A DNA stretch of 64,000 nt from Nocardioidaceae bacterium UBA4001 (GTDB taxonomy: Bacteria > Actinomycetota > Actinomycetes > Propionibacteriales > Nocardioidaceae): NCBI GenBank assembly GCA_002384855.1, contig DGBP01000003.1, positions 52,150 to 116,149 of the forward strand. The letters are read 5' to 3'. How positions within the stretch are numbered: the first letter of the stretch is position 1; each line of letters starts with the position of its first letter. This document shows positions 8,348 through 17,794 of this stretch, in pieces. The translations under genes were made by a program, and so were the position numbers. The notes below the pieces were generated by a model. The model had not been told where the DNA came from, did no database searches, and was given only the letters and a program-made list of their open reading frames with translations.

Positions 8348-9385
8348 ATGGAACTGACCACCGTCTGGTTCATCCTCATCGCGGTGCTGTGGATCGGCTA
8401 CTTCGTGCTCGAGGGCTTCGACTTCGGCGTCGGCATCCTGCTGCCGTTCCTGGCCCGCAACGACACCGAGCGCCGAGTCATGATCAACACCATCGGACCG
8501 GTATGGGACGGCAACGAGGTCTGGGTCCTCGTCGCGGGCGGCGCCACGTTCGCGGCGTTTCCCGAGTGGTACGCCACGCTGTTCAGCGGGTTCTACCTGC
8601 CGCTGCTGCTGATCCTCCTCGCGCTGATCGTGCGCGGCGTGGCCTTCGAGTACCGCCACAAGCACGACCGGGCGTCGTGGCGTGGCCGGTGGGACAAGGC
8701 GATCTTCTGGGGCTCGCTGCTGCCCGCGGTGCTGTGGGGCGTGGCGTTCGCCAACATCGTCCGCGGGGTGCCCATCGACGAGAACAAGGAGTACGTCGGC
8801 GGCTTCTTCGACCTGCTGGGCCCCTACGCCCTGCTGGGGGGTCTCACGACGCTGGGCCTGTTCCTGACCCACGGCGCGGTGTTCGTCGCGCTGAAGACCG
8901 ACGGGGACATCCGGCACCGGGCGCGCGACCTCGGCCTCGTCCTGGGCCTGGCCACCGCCGCCCTCGCCGTCGTCTTCCTGGTGTGGACACAGGCCATCAC
9001 CGGCAGCCTCTGGTCCTCGGCGCTGTTCGTCGGGGCGGCCCTGGCGCTGCTCGGTGGGCTGTTCGCCACCTGGAAGGTCCGCGAGGGCTGGGCGTTCGTG
9101 GGGACCTTCGCCGCCATCGGTCTGGCCGTGGCCGGGCTGTTCGTGGCGCTGTTCCCCGACGTGATGCCCTCCTCGCTGGACCCTGCCTGGTCGCTCACCA
9201 CCACGAACGCCGCCGCGACCGACTACACGCTGACGATCATGACCTGGGTTGCGGTGATCTTCACCCCGCTGGTGCTGATGTACCAGGGCTGGACCTACTG
9301 GGTCTTCCGCAAGCGCATCTCCGTGCACCACATCCCGGCGGAGGCGGCCGCCACACCGCCCACCGCCGGGCAGCCGACGCGATGA
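8348..9385 (+). CDS. cydB: Cytochrome bd oxidase subunit II
   Basis: This 345-residue polytopic partner of CydA has the diagnostic stretch EGFDFGVG early and WDGNEVWVLVAGGATFAAFP in the second helix pair. Eight or nine hydrophobic helices can be drawn. The ATG at 8348 follows GGAGAA after a 27-base gap from cydA. The stop overlaps the start of cydDC (ATGA), so oxidase and maturation exporter are translated together. The product completes the bd oxidase heterodimer and stabilises the haems; it carries no haem ligands itself. Confidence 0.97.
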   Translation: MELTTVWFILIAVLWIGYFVLEGFDFGVGILLPFLARNDTERRVMINTIGPVWDGNEVWVLVAGGATFAAFPEWYATLFSGFYLPLLLILLALIVRGVAFEYRHKHDRASWRGRWDKAIFWGSLLPAVLWGVAFANIVRGVPIDENKEYVGGFFDLLGPYALLGGLTTLGLFLTHGAVFVALKTDGDIRHRARDLGLVLGLATAALAVVFLVWTQAITGSLWSSALFVGAALALLGGLFATWKVREGWAFVGTFAAIGLAVAGLFVALFPDVMPSSLDPAWSLTTTNAAATDYTLTIMTWVAVIFTPLVLMYQGWTYWVFRKRISVHHIPAEAAATPPTAGQPTR

Positions 9386-12300
9386 AGCCCCTCGACCCGC
9401 GTCTGCTGCCCCACCTGACACCGGCCAGGCTCCCCCTGGCCGGTGTCGTCGTGGCGGGGGCGCTGCAGGGGCTGCTGCTCGTGGCCCAGGCGTTCGCGGT
9501 CGCCGCGCTGATCACCTCGCTGTTCTCCGGGGCCCGCACCGGCTCGTGGGACGCGACGGTCGCCTCCGCCACCGCGTTCGGGCTGGTCACCCTCGGCCGC
9601 GCCGCGACGTCCTGGCTGGTCGACGTACTCTCCGCACGCGCGTCCGCCAGGGTGACCACCACCCTGCGTCGCCGGCTCCTCGCCGCGGCGCTGGACCTGG
9701 GACCTGCCGCCGCCCGGCGTCGCACCGGTGAGGTCGCGCTGCTGGCGACCAGGGGGGTGGCCGCGGTGGACCCGTACCTCACGCGCTACCTGCCCGCGCT
9801 CGTCCTGGCCGCCGTGCTGCCCCCGGTGACGGTCGTGGCCATCGCGACGCAGGACCTGCTCAGCGCCGGCATCGTCGTCGCGACGCTGCCGCTGGTGCCG
9901 GTCTTCGCCGTCCTCGTCGGGATGGCCACCCGGGACCGCGCGGACCGGCAGTGGCGCTCCCTCACAGCGCTCTCGGGGCACTTCGTCGACGTGACGAAAG
10001 GCCTGCCCACGCTGGTCGCCCACCGCCGCGCGAAGGCCCAGTCGGCCTCGATCCGCGCGGTCACCGACCGCTACCGCCGGGCAACGAACGAGACCCTGAA
10101 GCTGGCCTTCGCCTCCTCCGCGGTCCTCGAGCTCGTGGCGACCATCTCGGTCGCCCTGGTGGCCGTCGTCGTGGGCCTGCGGCTGTCCGGGGGCTCGCTG
10201 GACCTGGGTACGGCGCTGGTGGTACTGCTGCTCGCGCCGGAGGCCTACTGGCCGCTGCGCCGGGTAGGAGCGGAGTTCCACGCCGCGGCCGAGGGCACCG
10301 CGACCTTCGAGGCCGCCGACGAGATCCTGAGCGGCGCGAGGGCCGCGGAGGCGTCGGACACCGTGGACCGGTCCGGGCCGGAGCCGCTGGGTTCGGCTCC
10401 CACCCCCGCGGGGCCGATCGAGCTGCGCGGCCTCACCGTCGGCTACCCCGACCGGACCGACCCGGTGCTGGAGGGTCTGCGCGCGGTGGTCCCGGCCCGG
10501 GGCGTGACCGCCGTCGTCGGGCCCTCGGGGTCGGGCAAGTCCACCCTGCTGGCCGCGTTGACGGGCCAGGTCGAGATCGGTGCCGGGTCGGTCGTGGTCG
10601 GTGGGGCCACGGTCGACCCGGCATCGATCACCTGGCGCCGAGGCATCGCCTGGGCACCGCAGCGCCCGTGGCTGTCCACCGGGACCGTCGCCGAGAACGT
10701 CCGGGTCGCCCGGCCCGACGCCTCCGACCTCGAGGTCTGGTCCGCTCTGGAGCGGGTCGGGCTCGCCGAGGTCGTCGCCGCCCTCCCCGAGGGTCTCCAC
10801 GACCTGCTCGGCGAGGACGGGGCTGGTCTCTCCGCCGGCGAGCGGGCCCGGCTGGCGCTCGCCCGGGTGGTCCTCGCCGACCGCCCGCTCGTCCTGCTCG
10901 ACGAGCCGACCGCCCACCTCGACCCCCTGACGGAGTCGGTCATCGCCGACACGGTGGCCTGGCTCGGCGAGCGCCGCTGTGTCGTCGTCGTGGCGCACCG
11001 CCCCGCTCTCGTGGCGTTGGCCGACCACGTCATCGAGGTGCCGCTGCGGTCGGTGCCGACGCAGCGCGCCCTGCCACCGGCCCCGGGCGGCTCCGCAGGC
11101 CCCTCGGCTTCGCCCGCCGCACCCCCGGCCGTCTCCGTCCCCGTCTCCGTCCCCCCGTCGCGGGCCCGCGCCCGGCTCCTCCTGGGGTCCACGCTGGGTG
11201 CGCTGGCGGCCGCCTCCGGGGTCGCGCTCACCGCCACTGCCGGGTGGCTGATCGCCCGCGCCGCCGAGCACCCGCCGGTCCTCATGCTGATGGTGGCGAT
11301 CGTCGGAGTCCGCACCTTCGGCCTCGCGCGCCCGGCCCTGCGCTACGCCGAGCGGCTGGTCTCCCACGACGTGGCGCTGCGGCTGCTCGCCGAGCGGCGG
11401 GCCCAGGTCTACGACGTGCTGGTGCCCCTCGTGCCGGGCCGGCTCGGGCGTCGGCGAGGCGACCTGCTCGCCTCCGTGGTGGATGACGTCGACTCCCTCG
11501 TCGACCGGCACCTGCGCGTGCGCGCCCCGCTGGCGACGTACTCCGCCGTCTCGGTGCTCGCAACGCTCTTCGCCGCGTGGGTGCTGCCGACGGCGGGGCT
11601 GGTCGTGGGCGCGGTGCTGATCGCGGGCGGCGGGCTCGCCCACGCCGTCAGCCGCGCCGGCGTCGCCCGCGCCGAGGAGAGGTACGTCGACGGGCGGGCC
11701 CGTCTGTCCGCCGTGGTCGTGCAGACCCTCCAGGGCGCCGCGGACCTCGTCATGTGGCAGGCCGCACGCCCCGCGTTGGACCACGTCGACCGGGTCTCGG
11801 CCGTCCTCACGTCGGCTGCGGGCCGGTCCGCCCGGGCGGTGGCGACGGGGCGCGCCCTCGCGCTGCTGGTCGGCGGCCTCGGCGTGCCGCTCGTCGCGAC
11901 CGTCGGCGGCCCGGCGCTCGCGGCAGGTGAGGTGTCCGCGCCCATGCTCGCCCTGCTCGTCCTGCTGCCCCTCGCGCTGCTCGAGGTGGTCAGCCCGCTC
12001 GCCGACGCGGGCGCCGTCCAGGTGCGGGTGGCCGCTGCGGACCGCCGGCTGGCCGAGCTCGCCGCGACCGAGCCGGCGGTCACCGACCCGGCCGTCCCCG
12101 CGGCGCGGCCTCGGGTCGGCATCCGTCCGGTTCTCGCCCTCGACGGCGTCGCCGCGGGCTGGGCCACGGCCCCCGCCTTCGGCCCCCTCGACCTCGACCT
12201 CGCCCCCGGCGACAGGGTCGGAGTCGTCGGCCCTTCGGGCAGCGGCAAGTCCACCCTCGCCGCCGTGCTCGTTCGCTTCCTCGACCCGAGCACGGGCGGC

Positions 12301-12855
12301 TACCGGGTGGGCGGGGTCGCCGCCCCGGCGCTGCAGCTCGACGACCTCCGCGGCGTCGTGGGGCTCGTCGATGACGACCCCCACGTGTTCTCGTCCACGG
12401 TGCTGGAGAACATCCGGCTCGCCCGGCCCGGCGCCTCCGAGGCCGACGTCGAGCAGGCCCTGCGCGCGGTGCGCCTCGGGCCCTGGCTCGAGGGACTCCC
12501 CTCGGGCCTCCACACGCTCGTCGGCGACGGGCACGCCCAGGTCTCAGGGGGCGAGCGGGCCCGGATCGGCATGGCGCGTGCCGTGCTCGCCGACCTCCCC
12601 GTCCTGGTCCTCGACGAGCCGACGGCGCACCTCGACGCGACGACCGCCCAGGCGGTGGCCGCCGACCTCCTCGACGCGACCTCCGGGCGCAGCGTCGTGT
12701 GGATCACCCACGGCGAGGCCGGGCTCGACCGCGTGGACCGGGTGCTCGACCTCGGCGCGCCCCGGTCGGCTGCGCTCCGAGAGGCGTCGGGACAGCCCGG
12801 GACCGTTCAGGCGGGGGCGATGCGCTCCGCGAGCCAGCTCAGCGCGAGGGGGTAG
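9382..12855 (+). CDS. cydDC: Fused CydD-CydC thiol exporter ABC transporter
   Basis: One 1157-residue polypeptide holds both halves of the heterodimeric exporter needed for bd oxidase assembly. Half one (CydD-like) has six helices, Walker A GPSGSGKST near residue 380, signature LSAGERARLALAR and Walker B LVLLDEPTAHLD. A Pro/Ala/Ser-rich linker (~residues 555-590) joins it to half two, with Walker A near residue 950, signature VSGGERARIGMAR and VLVLDEPTAHLD. In E. coli the halves are separate and export glutathione or cysteine, while fused forms are known in actinomycetes. The last 49 bases overlap the convergent esterase gene. Confidence 0.96.
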   Translation: MKPLDPRLLPHLTPARLPLAGVVVAGALQGLLLVAQAFAVAALITSLFSGARTGSWDATVASATAFGLVTLGRAATSWLVDVLSARASARVTTTLRRRLLAAALDLGPAAARRRTGEVALLATRGVAAVDPYLTRYLPALVLAAVLPPVTVVAIATQDLLSAGIVVATLPLVPVFAVLVGMATRDRADRQWRSLTALSGHFVDVTKGLPTLVAHRRAKAQSASIRAVTDRYRRATNETLKLAFASSAVLELVATISVALVAVVVGLRLSGGSLDLGTALVVLLLAPEAYWPLRRVGAEFHAAAEGTATFEAADEILSGARAAEASDTVDRSGPEPLGSAPTPAGPIELRGLTVGYPDRTDPVLEGLRAVVPARGVTAVVGPSGSGKSTLLAALTGQVEIGAGSVVVGGATVDPASITWRRGIAWAPQRPWLSTGTVAENVRVARPDASDLEVWSALERVGLAEVVAALPEGLHDLLGEDGAGLSAGERARLALARVVLADRPLVLLDEPTAHLDPLTESVIADTVAWLGERRCVVVVAHRPALVALADHVIEVPLRSVPTQRALPPAPGGSAGPSASPAAPPAVSVPVSVPPSRARARLLLGSTLGALAAASGVALTATAGWLIARAAEHPPVLMLMVAIVGVRTFGLARPALRYAERLVSHDVALRLLAERRAQVYDVLVPLVPGRLGRRRGDLLASVVDDVDSLVDRHLRVRAPLATYSAVSVLATLFAAWVLPTAGLVVGAVLIAGGGLAHAVSRAGVARAEERYVDGRARLSAVVVQTLQGAADLVMWQAARPALDHVDRVSAVLTSAAGRSARAVATGRALALLVGGLGVPLVATVGGPALAAGEVSAPMLALLVLLPLALLEVVSPLADAGAVQVRVAAADRRLAELAATEPAVTDPAVPAARPRVGIRPVLALDGVAAGWATAPAFGPLDLDLAPGDRVGVVGPSGSGKSTLAAVLVRFLDPSTGGYRVGGVAAPALQLDDLRGVVGLVDDDPHVFSSTVLENIRLARPGASEADVEQALRAVRLGPWLEGLPSGLHTLVGDGHAQVSGGERARIGMARAVLADLPVLVLDEPTAHLDATTAQAVAADLLDATSGRSVVWITHGEAGLDRVDRVLDLGAPRSAALREASGQPGTVQAGAMRSASQLSARG

Positions 12856-13838
12856 CGGTAGTCGATCCCGCCGTGACCGGCGTCGAACAGCTCGAGGTGC
12901 ACCCGCTCCTCCGGCACGCCGGCCCGCAGGACCTCCGCGTGGAAGGCCTGCGCGCCGACGTCGAGGTACCACTCGTCCTTCGTGCCCGCGTCGATCCACA
13001 CCGCTCGCAGCGACCGCACGGCCTCGGCGTGGACGTCGACCATGCGGACCGGGTCCAGGTCGAGCCACCGCTGCCACACCTCGGGCAGGAGCCGGCCGGT
13101 GACGGGGTCGAAGGGCAGCCGGGGCGTCCCGTCGGGGTCGGCGGAGAAGCAGGCGCTGACCCCCAGCATCATGAGCAGCAGCTGGTCGGCCTCCTTGGTG
13201 AAGGCGGTGCGCGTCGAGAAGTCCTCCCACCAACGGTCGATGCGACCGTCGTACTCCCTCAGCGCCCGCACGACCTGCGGGAACTCCGGGACGTAGCAGT
13301 ACTCGTAGAGCGCGTCGCCGGCGTGCGTGGCGAGCGCCCCGAAGAGGTCCGGGCGGAGCATCGGCGTGATCATCGCCCCGAAACCGCCACTGGACTTGCC
13401 GCTGATCGCGCGGTGCTCGGGCCGCGCCAGGGTGCGGTAACGCTCGTCGACGAACGGCACGACCTCGTCGCAGAGGTAGGAGTGGTAGGCCCCGGTGCCC
13501 GGCGAGTCGACGAACTGGCTGCCGCCGTAGGAGGTCCAGGCGTCGACGTACACCAAGATGGTGGGCGGCGCCTCGCCGGAGGCGAACACCGCGTCGGCGG
13601 TCTCGGGGAACGGTTGCCGGAACGGCGTCCGGTTGCGCCACATGGCCAGGTGACCGGTGTAGCCCTGGATGACGTACACCGTGGCGTAGCGACGGTCCGG
13701 CTCGTCGTCGTACCCCGGCGGCACGTAGACCCACACCGGTCTCTCGTGCGGGTCGCCGAGCGGGTTGCCGCGCAGCAGGCGGCTGTCGATCACGTGCTCG
13801 TCGAGGCGACCGGCCAGGTCGGCGGACCAGGGCAACAT
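12807..13838 (-). CDS. Alpha/beta-hydrolase, esterase D/PF00756-like
   Basis: The 343-residue predicted cytoplasmic esterase has an N-terminal strand region VWVYVPPGYD. The nucleophile elbow is GKSSGGFGA, the motif style of the tributyrin-esterase/S-formylglutathione hydrolase family. A probable acid lies in WIDAGTKDEWYLD and the catalytic His in FDAGHGGIDYR. No signal peptide is seen. The start is ATG at 13838. The 3' end overlaps the end of cydDC on the other strand by 49 bases. The physiological substrate is unknown, and the oxidoreductase gene upstream on the same strand gives no firm clue. Confidence 0.85.
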   Translation of the reverse strand: MLPWSADLAGRLDEHVIDSRLLRGNPLGDPHERPVWVYVPPGYDDEPDRRYATVYVIQGYTGHLAMWRNRTPFRQPFPETADAVFASGEAPPTILVYVDAWTSYGGSQFVDSPGTGAYHSYLCDEVVPFVDERYRTLARPEHRAISGKSSGGFGAMITPMLRPDLFGALATHAGDALYEYCYVPEFPQVVRALREYDGRIDRWWEDFSTRTAFTKEADQLLLMMLGVSACFSADPDGTPRLPFDPVTGRLLPEVWQRWLDLDPVRMVDVHAEAVRSLRAVWIDAGTKDEWYLDVGAQAFHAEVLRAGVPEERVHLELFDAGHGGIDYRYPLALSWLAERIAPA

Positions 13839-13889
13839 CCGCCCACCCTAGTCAGCGCGGGCTGACCGGCCCAGGCCTCAGCGCCGATC

Positions 13890-14963
13890 TCAGCCCCGGG
13901 ATGCGCGGAGGTACTGCTTGGGCCAGTCGACGCCCTCGCCGACGACCACGCCGAGCTCGTGGGCGGCCTCCAGCGGCCAGTGCGGGTTGCGCAGCATCGC
14001 CCGGGCGAGGAGGACGACGTCTGCCGACCCGTCCGCGAGGATCCCCTCGGCCTGCTTCGCGTCGGTGATCAGCCCCACCGCGCCGGCCGGCACTCCCGCC
14101 TCCTGGCGCACCCGCCGGGCGAAGCGGACCTGGTAGGCCGGCTCGACGGGGATGTCGGCGTGGGCGTTCCCGCCACTGGAGACGTCGACCAGGTCGACCC
14201 CTGCGTCCTTCAGCAGGCAGGCCAGCGCCACGGAGTCGTCGTCGCTCCAGCCTCCGTCGACCCAGTCGGTGGCGGAGATGCGCACGAGCAGCGGTGTGGA
14301 GGCGGGTACGGCGTCGCGCACGGCAGCGACCACCCGCATCAGGAGGCGGACCCGGTTGTCGAAGGAGCCGCCGTACTCGTCCTCACGCCTGTTCGACAGC
14401 GGCGAGAGGAACTCGTGCAGCAGGTAGCCATGGGCGGCGTGGATCTCCAGGAGGTCGAAGCCGGCGGCAGTCGCGCGGCGAGCGCCGTGGGCGAAGTCCT
14501 CGACCACCTGGTCGATGTCCTCGGTCGTCAACGGTCGCGGCGCGGGCAGTCCGGGGTAGCCCACCGGCGACGGGCCGACCGGCTCCCAGCCGCCCTCCTC
14601 GAAGGGGACCCAGCCGCGGCCCTCGAACGGCGCACGGGTCGAGCCCTTCCGCCCCGCGTGCGCGAGCTGCATGCCCGCGACCGCGCCCTGCGCGTGCACG
14701 AACTCGACGATCCGGGACCAGGCGTGCTGCTGCTCGTGGTTCCAGATCCCGGCGTCGGCCGGGGAGATCCGGCCCTCGGGGGAGACCGCGGACGCCTCGG
14801 TGAGCACGACGCCGGCGCCGCCGCGTGCCAGTGAGCCGAGGTGGACGAGGTGCCAGTCGGTCGGGACGCCGTCGACCGCGGAGTACTGGCACATCGGCGC
14901 GACCCACACCCGGTTGCGGATCTCGACGTCGCGGAGGGTGATCGGGGTGAAGAGCCGGCTCAT
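13890..14963 (-). CDS. namA: Old yellow enzyme, YqjM/NamA type NADPH dehydrogenase
   Basis: This 357-residue FMN TIM-barrel oxidoreductase reduces activated C=C bonds and some xenobiotics. The YqjM class is indicated by the early CQYSAVDG (the flavin-tuning Cys), then HLGSLARGG, MQLAHAGRKGS and EIHAAHGYLLHEFLSPLSN, plus the C-terminal QYLRASRG that supplies the arginine reaching the partner's active site. The start ATG 14963 (MSRLFTPI) matches the family N-terminus; an in-frame start 33 codons upstream adds unrelated residues. The downstream esterase gene lies 51 bases away on the same strand. Confidence 0.92.
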   Translation of the reverse strand: MSRLFTPITLRDVEIRNRVWVAPMCQYSAVDGVPTDWHLVHLGSLARGGAGVVLTEASAVSPEGRISPADAGIWNHEQQHAWSRIVEFVHAQGAVAGMQLAHAGRKGSTRAPFEGRGWVPFEEGGWEPVGPSPVGYPGLPAPRPLTTEDIDQVVEDFAHGARRATAAGFDLLEIHAAHGYLLHEFLSPLSNRREDEYGGSFDNRVRLLMRVVAAVRDAVPASTPLLVRISATDWVDGGWSDDDSVALACLLKDAGVDLVDVSSGGNAHADIPVEPAYQVRFARRVRQEAGVPAGAVGLITDAKQAEGILADGSADVVLLARAMLRNPHWPLEAAHELGVVVGEGVDWPKQYLRASRG

Positions 14964-15068
14964 GAACGGCCCAACGTCCGGGACAGTTCCGACATTCCGA
15001 ACCCGCCGGCCTGACTGGATGTGCCCATCTTGCGGGCACCGCTCATGGTCACCGCGGGTCATGCCGGT

Positions 15069-15096
15069 CCGCCGGAGCTACGAGGTGCTCCGGCGG
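15069..15096 (-). terminator. Hairpin terminator after rnj
   Basis: A perfect 10-bp inverted repeat, CCGCCGGAGC and GCTCCGGCGG with an 8-base loop, begins 12 bases past the rnj stop. No T-run follows, as is common in high-GC actinobacteria. Confidence 0.6.
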
Positions 15097-15108
15097 GCCA
15101 GGTCCCGC

Positions 15109-16794
15109 TCACGCCTCGAGCACGACCGGCACGATCATCGGCCGTCGACGGTGCTTGCTGCTGACCCACTTGCCCACGACGCGACGGATCGTCTGCTGCA
15201 GCTGGTAGTTGTCGTCGACGCCCTCGCCCATCGCCCGGTCGAGCGCGGCGATCACCGACGGTACGATCTCGTCGAAGGTGTACTCCCCCTCGATGAAGCC
15301 GCGGGCGTGGATCTCCGGGCCGGCGGAGACCTTGCCGGTCACCGAGTCGACCACGACGATCACGGAGATGAAGCCCTCCTCACCGAGGATGCGTCGGTCC
15401 TTGAGCTCGGACTCGGTCAGGTCGCCGACCGAGGAGCCGTCGACGAACACGTAGCCGACGTCGACCTTGCCCGCGACCTTGGCGGTGCCGTCGACGAGGT
15501 CGACGACCACGCCGTCCTCGGCGAGCACGGTGTTCGGCACCCCGGTCTGCTTGGCGAGCTCGGCGTTCGCCCGCATGTGCCGGATCTCGCCGTGGATCGG
15601 CAGCACGTTGCTCGGCTTGACGATGTTGTAGCAGTAGAGCAGCTCACCTGCGGAAGCGTGGCCGGAGACGTGCACGAGTGCGTTCCCCTTGTGGACCACG
15701 TTCGCGCCCCATCGGGACAGGCCGTTGATCACGCGGTAGATGGCGTTCTCGTTGCCGGGGATCAACGACGAGGCGAGGACGACGGTGTCGCCCTCCTCGA
15801 TGTGCACGAAGTGGTGGTTGCGCTGCGCGATTCGTGACAGCGCCGACAGCGGCTCTCCCTGCGACCCGGTCGAGATCAGCACGACCTTCTCCGGCGGCAG
15901 GTCCGCGGCCTCCTTGGCGTCGACCAGGGTGTGCGGGGGTACGTCGAGGTAGCCGAGGTCGCGCGCGACGCCCATGTTGCGCACCATCGAGCGGCCGACG
16001 TAGGCGACCTTGCGGCCGTGAGCGACCGCGGCGTCCATCACCTGCTGGACCCGGTGCACGTGGGAGGCGAAGCAGGCGACGATCACCCGCTGCTTGCTCT
16101 GGTGGAACACCCGGTCGAGCACCGGCGCGATGTCGCGCTCGGAGGTCGTGAAGCCGGGCACCTCGGCGTTGGTGGAGTCGACCATGAACAGGTCCACACC
16201 TTCCTCACCGAGACGCGCGAACGCACGCAGGTCGGTGATCCGGCCGTCGAGGGGCACCTGGTCCATCTTGAAGTCGCCGGTGTGCAGGACCAGCCCGGCG
16301 CCGGTGCGGACCGCGATCGCGAGGCCGTCGGGGATCGAGTGGTTGACCGCGACGAACTCGAGCTCGAACGGGCCGAAGGTGAGCTTGTCGCCCTCCTTCA
16401 CCACGTGCTGCACGGTCTCCCTCAGCCGGTGCTCGCGCAGCTTGCCGGACACGAACCCGAGGGTCAGCTGCGAGCCGACGAGCGGGATGTCACCGCGCTC
16501 GCGCAGGAGGTACGGCACCGCACCCACGTGGTCCTCGTGCCCGTGGGTGAGCACCAGCGCCTCGACCTCGTCCAGGCGGTCCCGGATCGGCTCGAAGTCG
16601 GGCAGGATCAGGTCGACGCCCGGGTGGTTCTCCTCCGGGAACAGCACTCCGCAGTCCACGATCAGCAGGCGACCGTCGTACTCGAAGACCGTCATGTTCC
16701 GGCCGATCTCACCCAGCCCGCCCAGGGGGATGATCCGCAGGCCGCGCTCGGCCAGGGGACCTGGGGCGGTCAGCTCGGGATGGGGGTGGCTCAT
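15109..16794 (-). CDS. rnj: Ribonuclease J
   Basis: The 561-residue metallo-beta-lactamase/beta-CASP nuclease degrades and matures RNA by 5'-3' exo- and endonucleolytic cuts. Motif I is GGLGEIGRNM. The zinc site HGHEDHVG lies near residue 80, and DCGVLF precedes it. Beta-CASP elements include CFASHVHR and VSGHASAGE, and a C-terminal RNase J domain follows. The ATG 16794 has AAGGG at a suitable distance. The gene follows dapA by 23 bases, the usual actinobacterial dapA-rnj arrangement. The spacer is unusually A/T-rich and could hold an internal promoter. Confidence 0.97.
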   Translation of the reverse strand: MSHPHPELTAPGPLAERGLRIIPLGGLGEIGRNMTVFEYDGRLLIVDCGVLFPEENHPGVDLILPDFEPIRDRLDEVEALVLTHGHEDHVGAVPYLLRERGDIPLVGSQLTLGFVSGKLREHRLRETVQHVVKEGDKLTFGPFELEFVAVNHSIPDGLAIAVRTGAGLVLHTGDFKMDQVPLDGRITDLRAFARLGEEGVDLFMVDSTNAEVPGFTTSERDIAPVLDRVFHQSKQRVIVACFASHVHRVQQVMDAAVAHGRKVAYVGRSMVRNMGVARDLGYLDVPPHTLVDAKEAADLPPEKVVLISTGSQGEPLSALSRIAQRNHHFVHIEEGDTVVLASSLIPGNENAIYRVINGLSRWGANVVHKGNALVHVSGHASAGELLYCYNIVKPSNVLPIHGEIRHMRANAELAKQTGVPNTVLAEDGVVVDLVDGTAKVAGKVDVGYVFVDGSSVGDLTESELKDRRILGEEGFISVIVVVDSVTGKVSAGPEIHARGFIEGEYTFDEIVPSVIAALDRAMGEGVDDNYQLQQTIRRVVGKWVSSKHRRRPMIVPVVLEA

Positions 16795-16817
16795 GCGGTG
16801 CCCTTAAATGTTACGTG

Positions 16818-17726
16818 TCAGTTGTCGAGAAGTCCGGCGTCCGCCAGCGCGTCGCGCAGATGGGCGACGAGGTCGTCGTCCGCGGCGACCAGGGGAAGCC
16901 TCATGTGGCGGTTGTCGAGCACGCCGAGCAGCTGCATCGCGGCCTTGGCCATCATCGCGCCGGGGGCGCGGCCCATGACCGCGTCGACGAGCGGGACGAG
17001 CCGCTGGTAGATGCGCAGCGCCTCCGCGACGTCGCCGGCCTCCACGGCGCGCACCATGGCGGCGTACTCGTCCCCGGCGACGTGACCGACCACCGACACC
17101 AGCCCGCACCCGCCATGGGTCAGCCAGCCGAGGTTCAGCACGTCGTCACCGGAGTAGAACGCCAGCCCGGTGGCCTGCATGATCCGCACGCCACGGGCGA
17201 GGTCGCCGACGGCGTCCTTCACCGCGACGATGCGCTCGTGCTCGGCGAGGCGGGAGAAGGTGTCCTCGGCGATCACGGTCGCCGTGCGGCCCGGGATGTC
17301 GTAGAGCATCACCGGCAGGTCGGTGGCGCTCGCGACGGCCTCGAAGTGCGCGGCGACGCCGCCCTGGGTGGGCTTGCTGTAGTAGGGCGTGACGACGAGG
17401 GCGCCGTCCGCGCCGACCTTGGCGGCCTGCTCGGCCAGCTCGACCGAGTGCGCCGTGTCGTTGGTGCCCACCCCGGCGACGACCTTCAGCCGCCCGGCGG
17501 ACGCGTCGATCACCGCCCGCAGGAGCTCCCCCGCCTCGGCGGTCGTGGTGGTCGGCGACTCGCCGGTGGTGCCGGAGACGACGACACCGTCGTGACCGTG
17601 CTCGGCGAGGTGGTTCGCCACCCGGCCGGCCGCCTCGAGGTCGACCGAGCCGTCGTCGGTGAAGGGGGTGACCATCGCGGTCAGGACCCGTCCGAAGGGC
17701 GCAGGTGCGAGGGGGCTGGAGCTCAT
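16818..17726 (-). CDS. dapA: 4-hydroxy-tetrahydrodipicolinate synthase
   Basis: This enzyme commits aspartate semialdehyde and pyruvate to the diaminopimelate/lysine pathway in the cytosol. The 302-residue TIM barrel has GTTGESPTTT (pyruvate carboxylate site), VVTPYYSKPTQ with the catalytic tyrosine and IVAVKDAVGD with the Schiff-base lysine (about residue 170). The ATG at 17726 is the only well-placed start, and no strong ribosome site precedes it. It is co-directional with folA upstream (68-base gap) and rnj downstream. dapB lies about 10 kb away on the same strand. Confidence 0.97.
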   Translation of the reverse strand: MSSSPLAPAPFGRVLTAMVTPFTDDGSVDLEAAGRVANHLAEHGHDGVVVSGTTGESPTTTTAEAGELLRAVIDASAGRLKVVAGVGTNDTAHSVELAEQAAKVGADGALVVTPYYSKPTQGGVAAHFEAVASATDLPVMLYDIPGRTATVIAEDTFSRLAEHERIVAVKDAVGDLARGVRIMQATGLAFYSGDDVLNLGWLTHGGCGLVSVVGHVAGDEYAAMVRAVEAGDVAEALRIYQRLVPLVDAVMGRAPGAMMAKAAMQLLGVLDNRHMRLPLVAADDDLVAHLRDALADAGLLDN

Positions 17727-17794
17727 GGGGTCAGGTTATCGGTTACGGGTGGTGTCGCGGCGCTGCGGGCGCCCCGCGCGCACGGCGTCGCCGG

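Noticed and set aside
6901..9381. Open frame running in front of cydDC through cydA and cydB
   Set aside because: It is the alternate frame of two firmly identified genes. Its translation is compositionally biased, and the cydDC start is fixed by the ATGA overlap at 9382.
9295..12534. Very long open frame antisense to cydDC (and similar ones antisense to ftsK, paaA, pnp, infB and the M16 peptidase)
   Set aside because: High-GC codon bias opens the antisense frames. Their translations are Arg/Gly/Asp/His-rich with no domains, and they lack ribosome sites.
16795..16817. Possible internal promoter before rnj
   Set aside because: The TAACATTTAA stretch resembles a -10 box, but no matching -35 lies at the right distance, so it was mentioned only under rnj.
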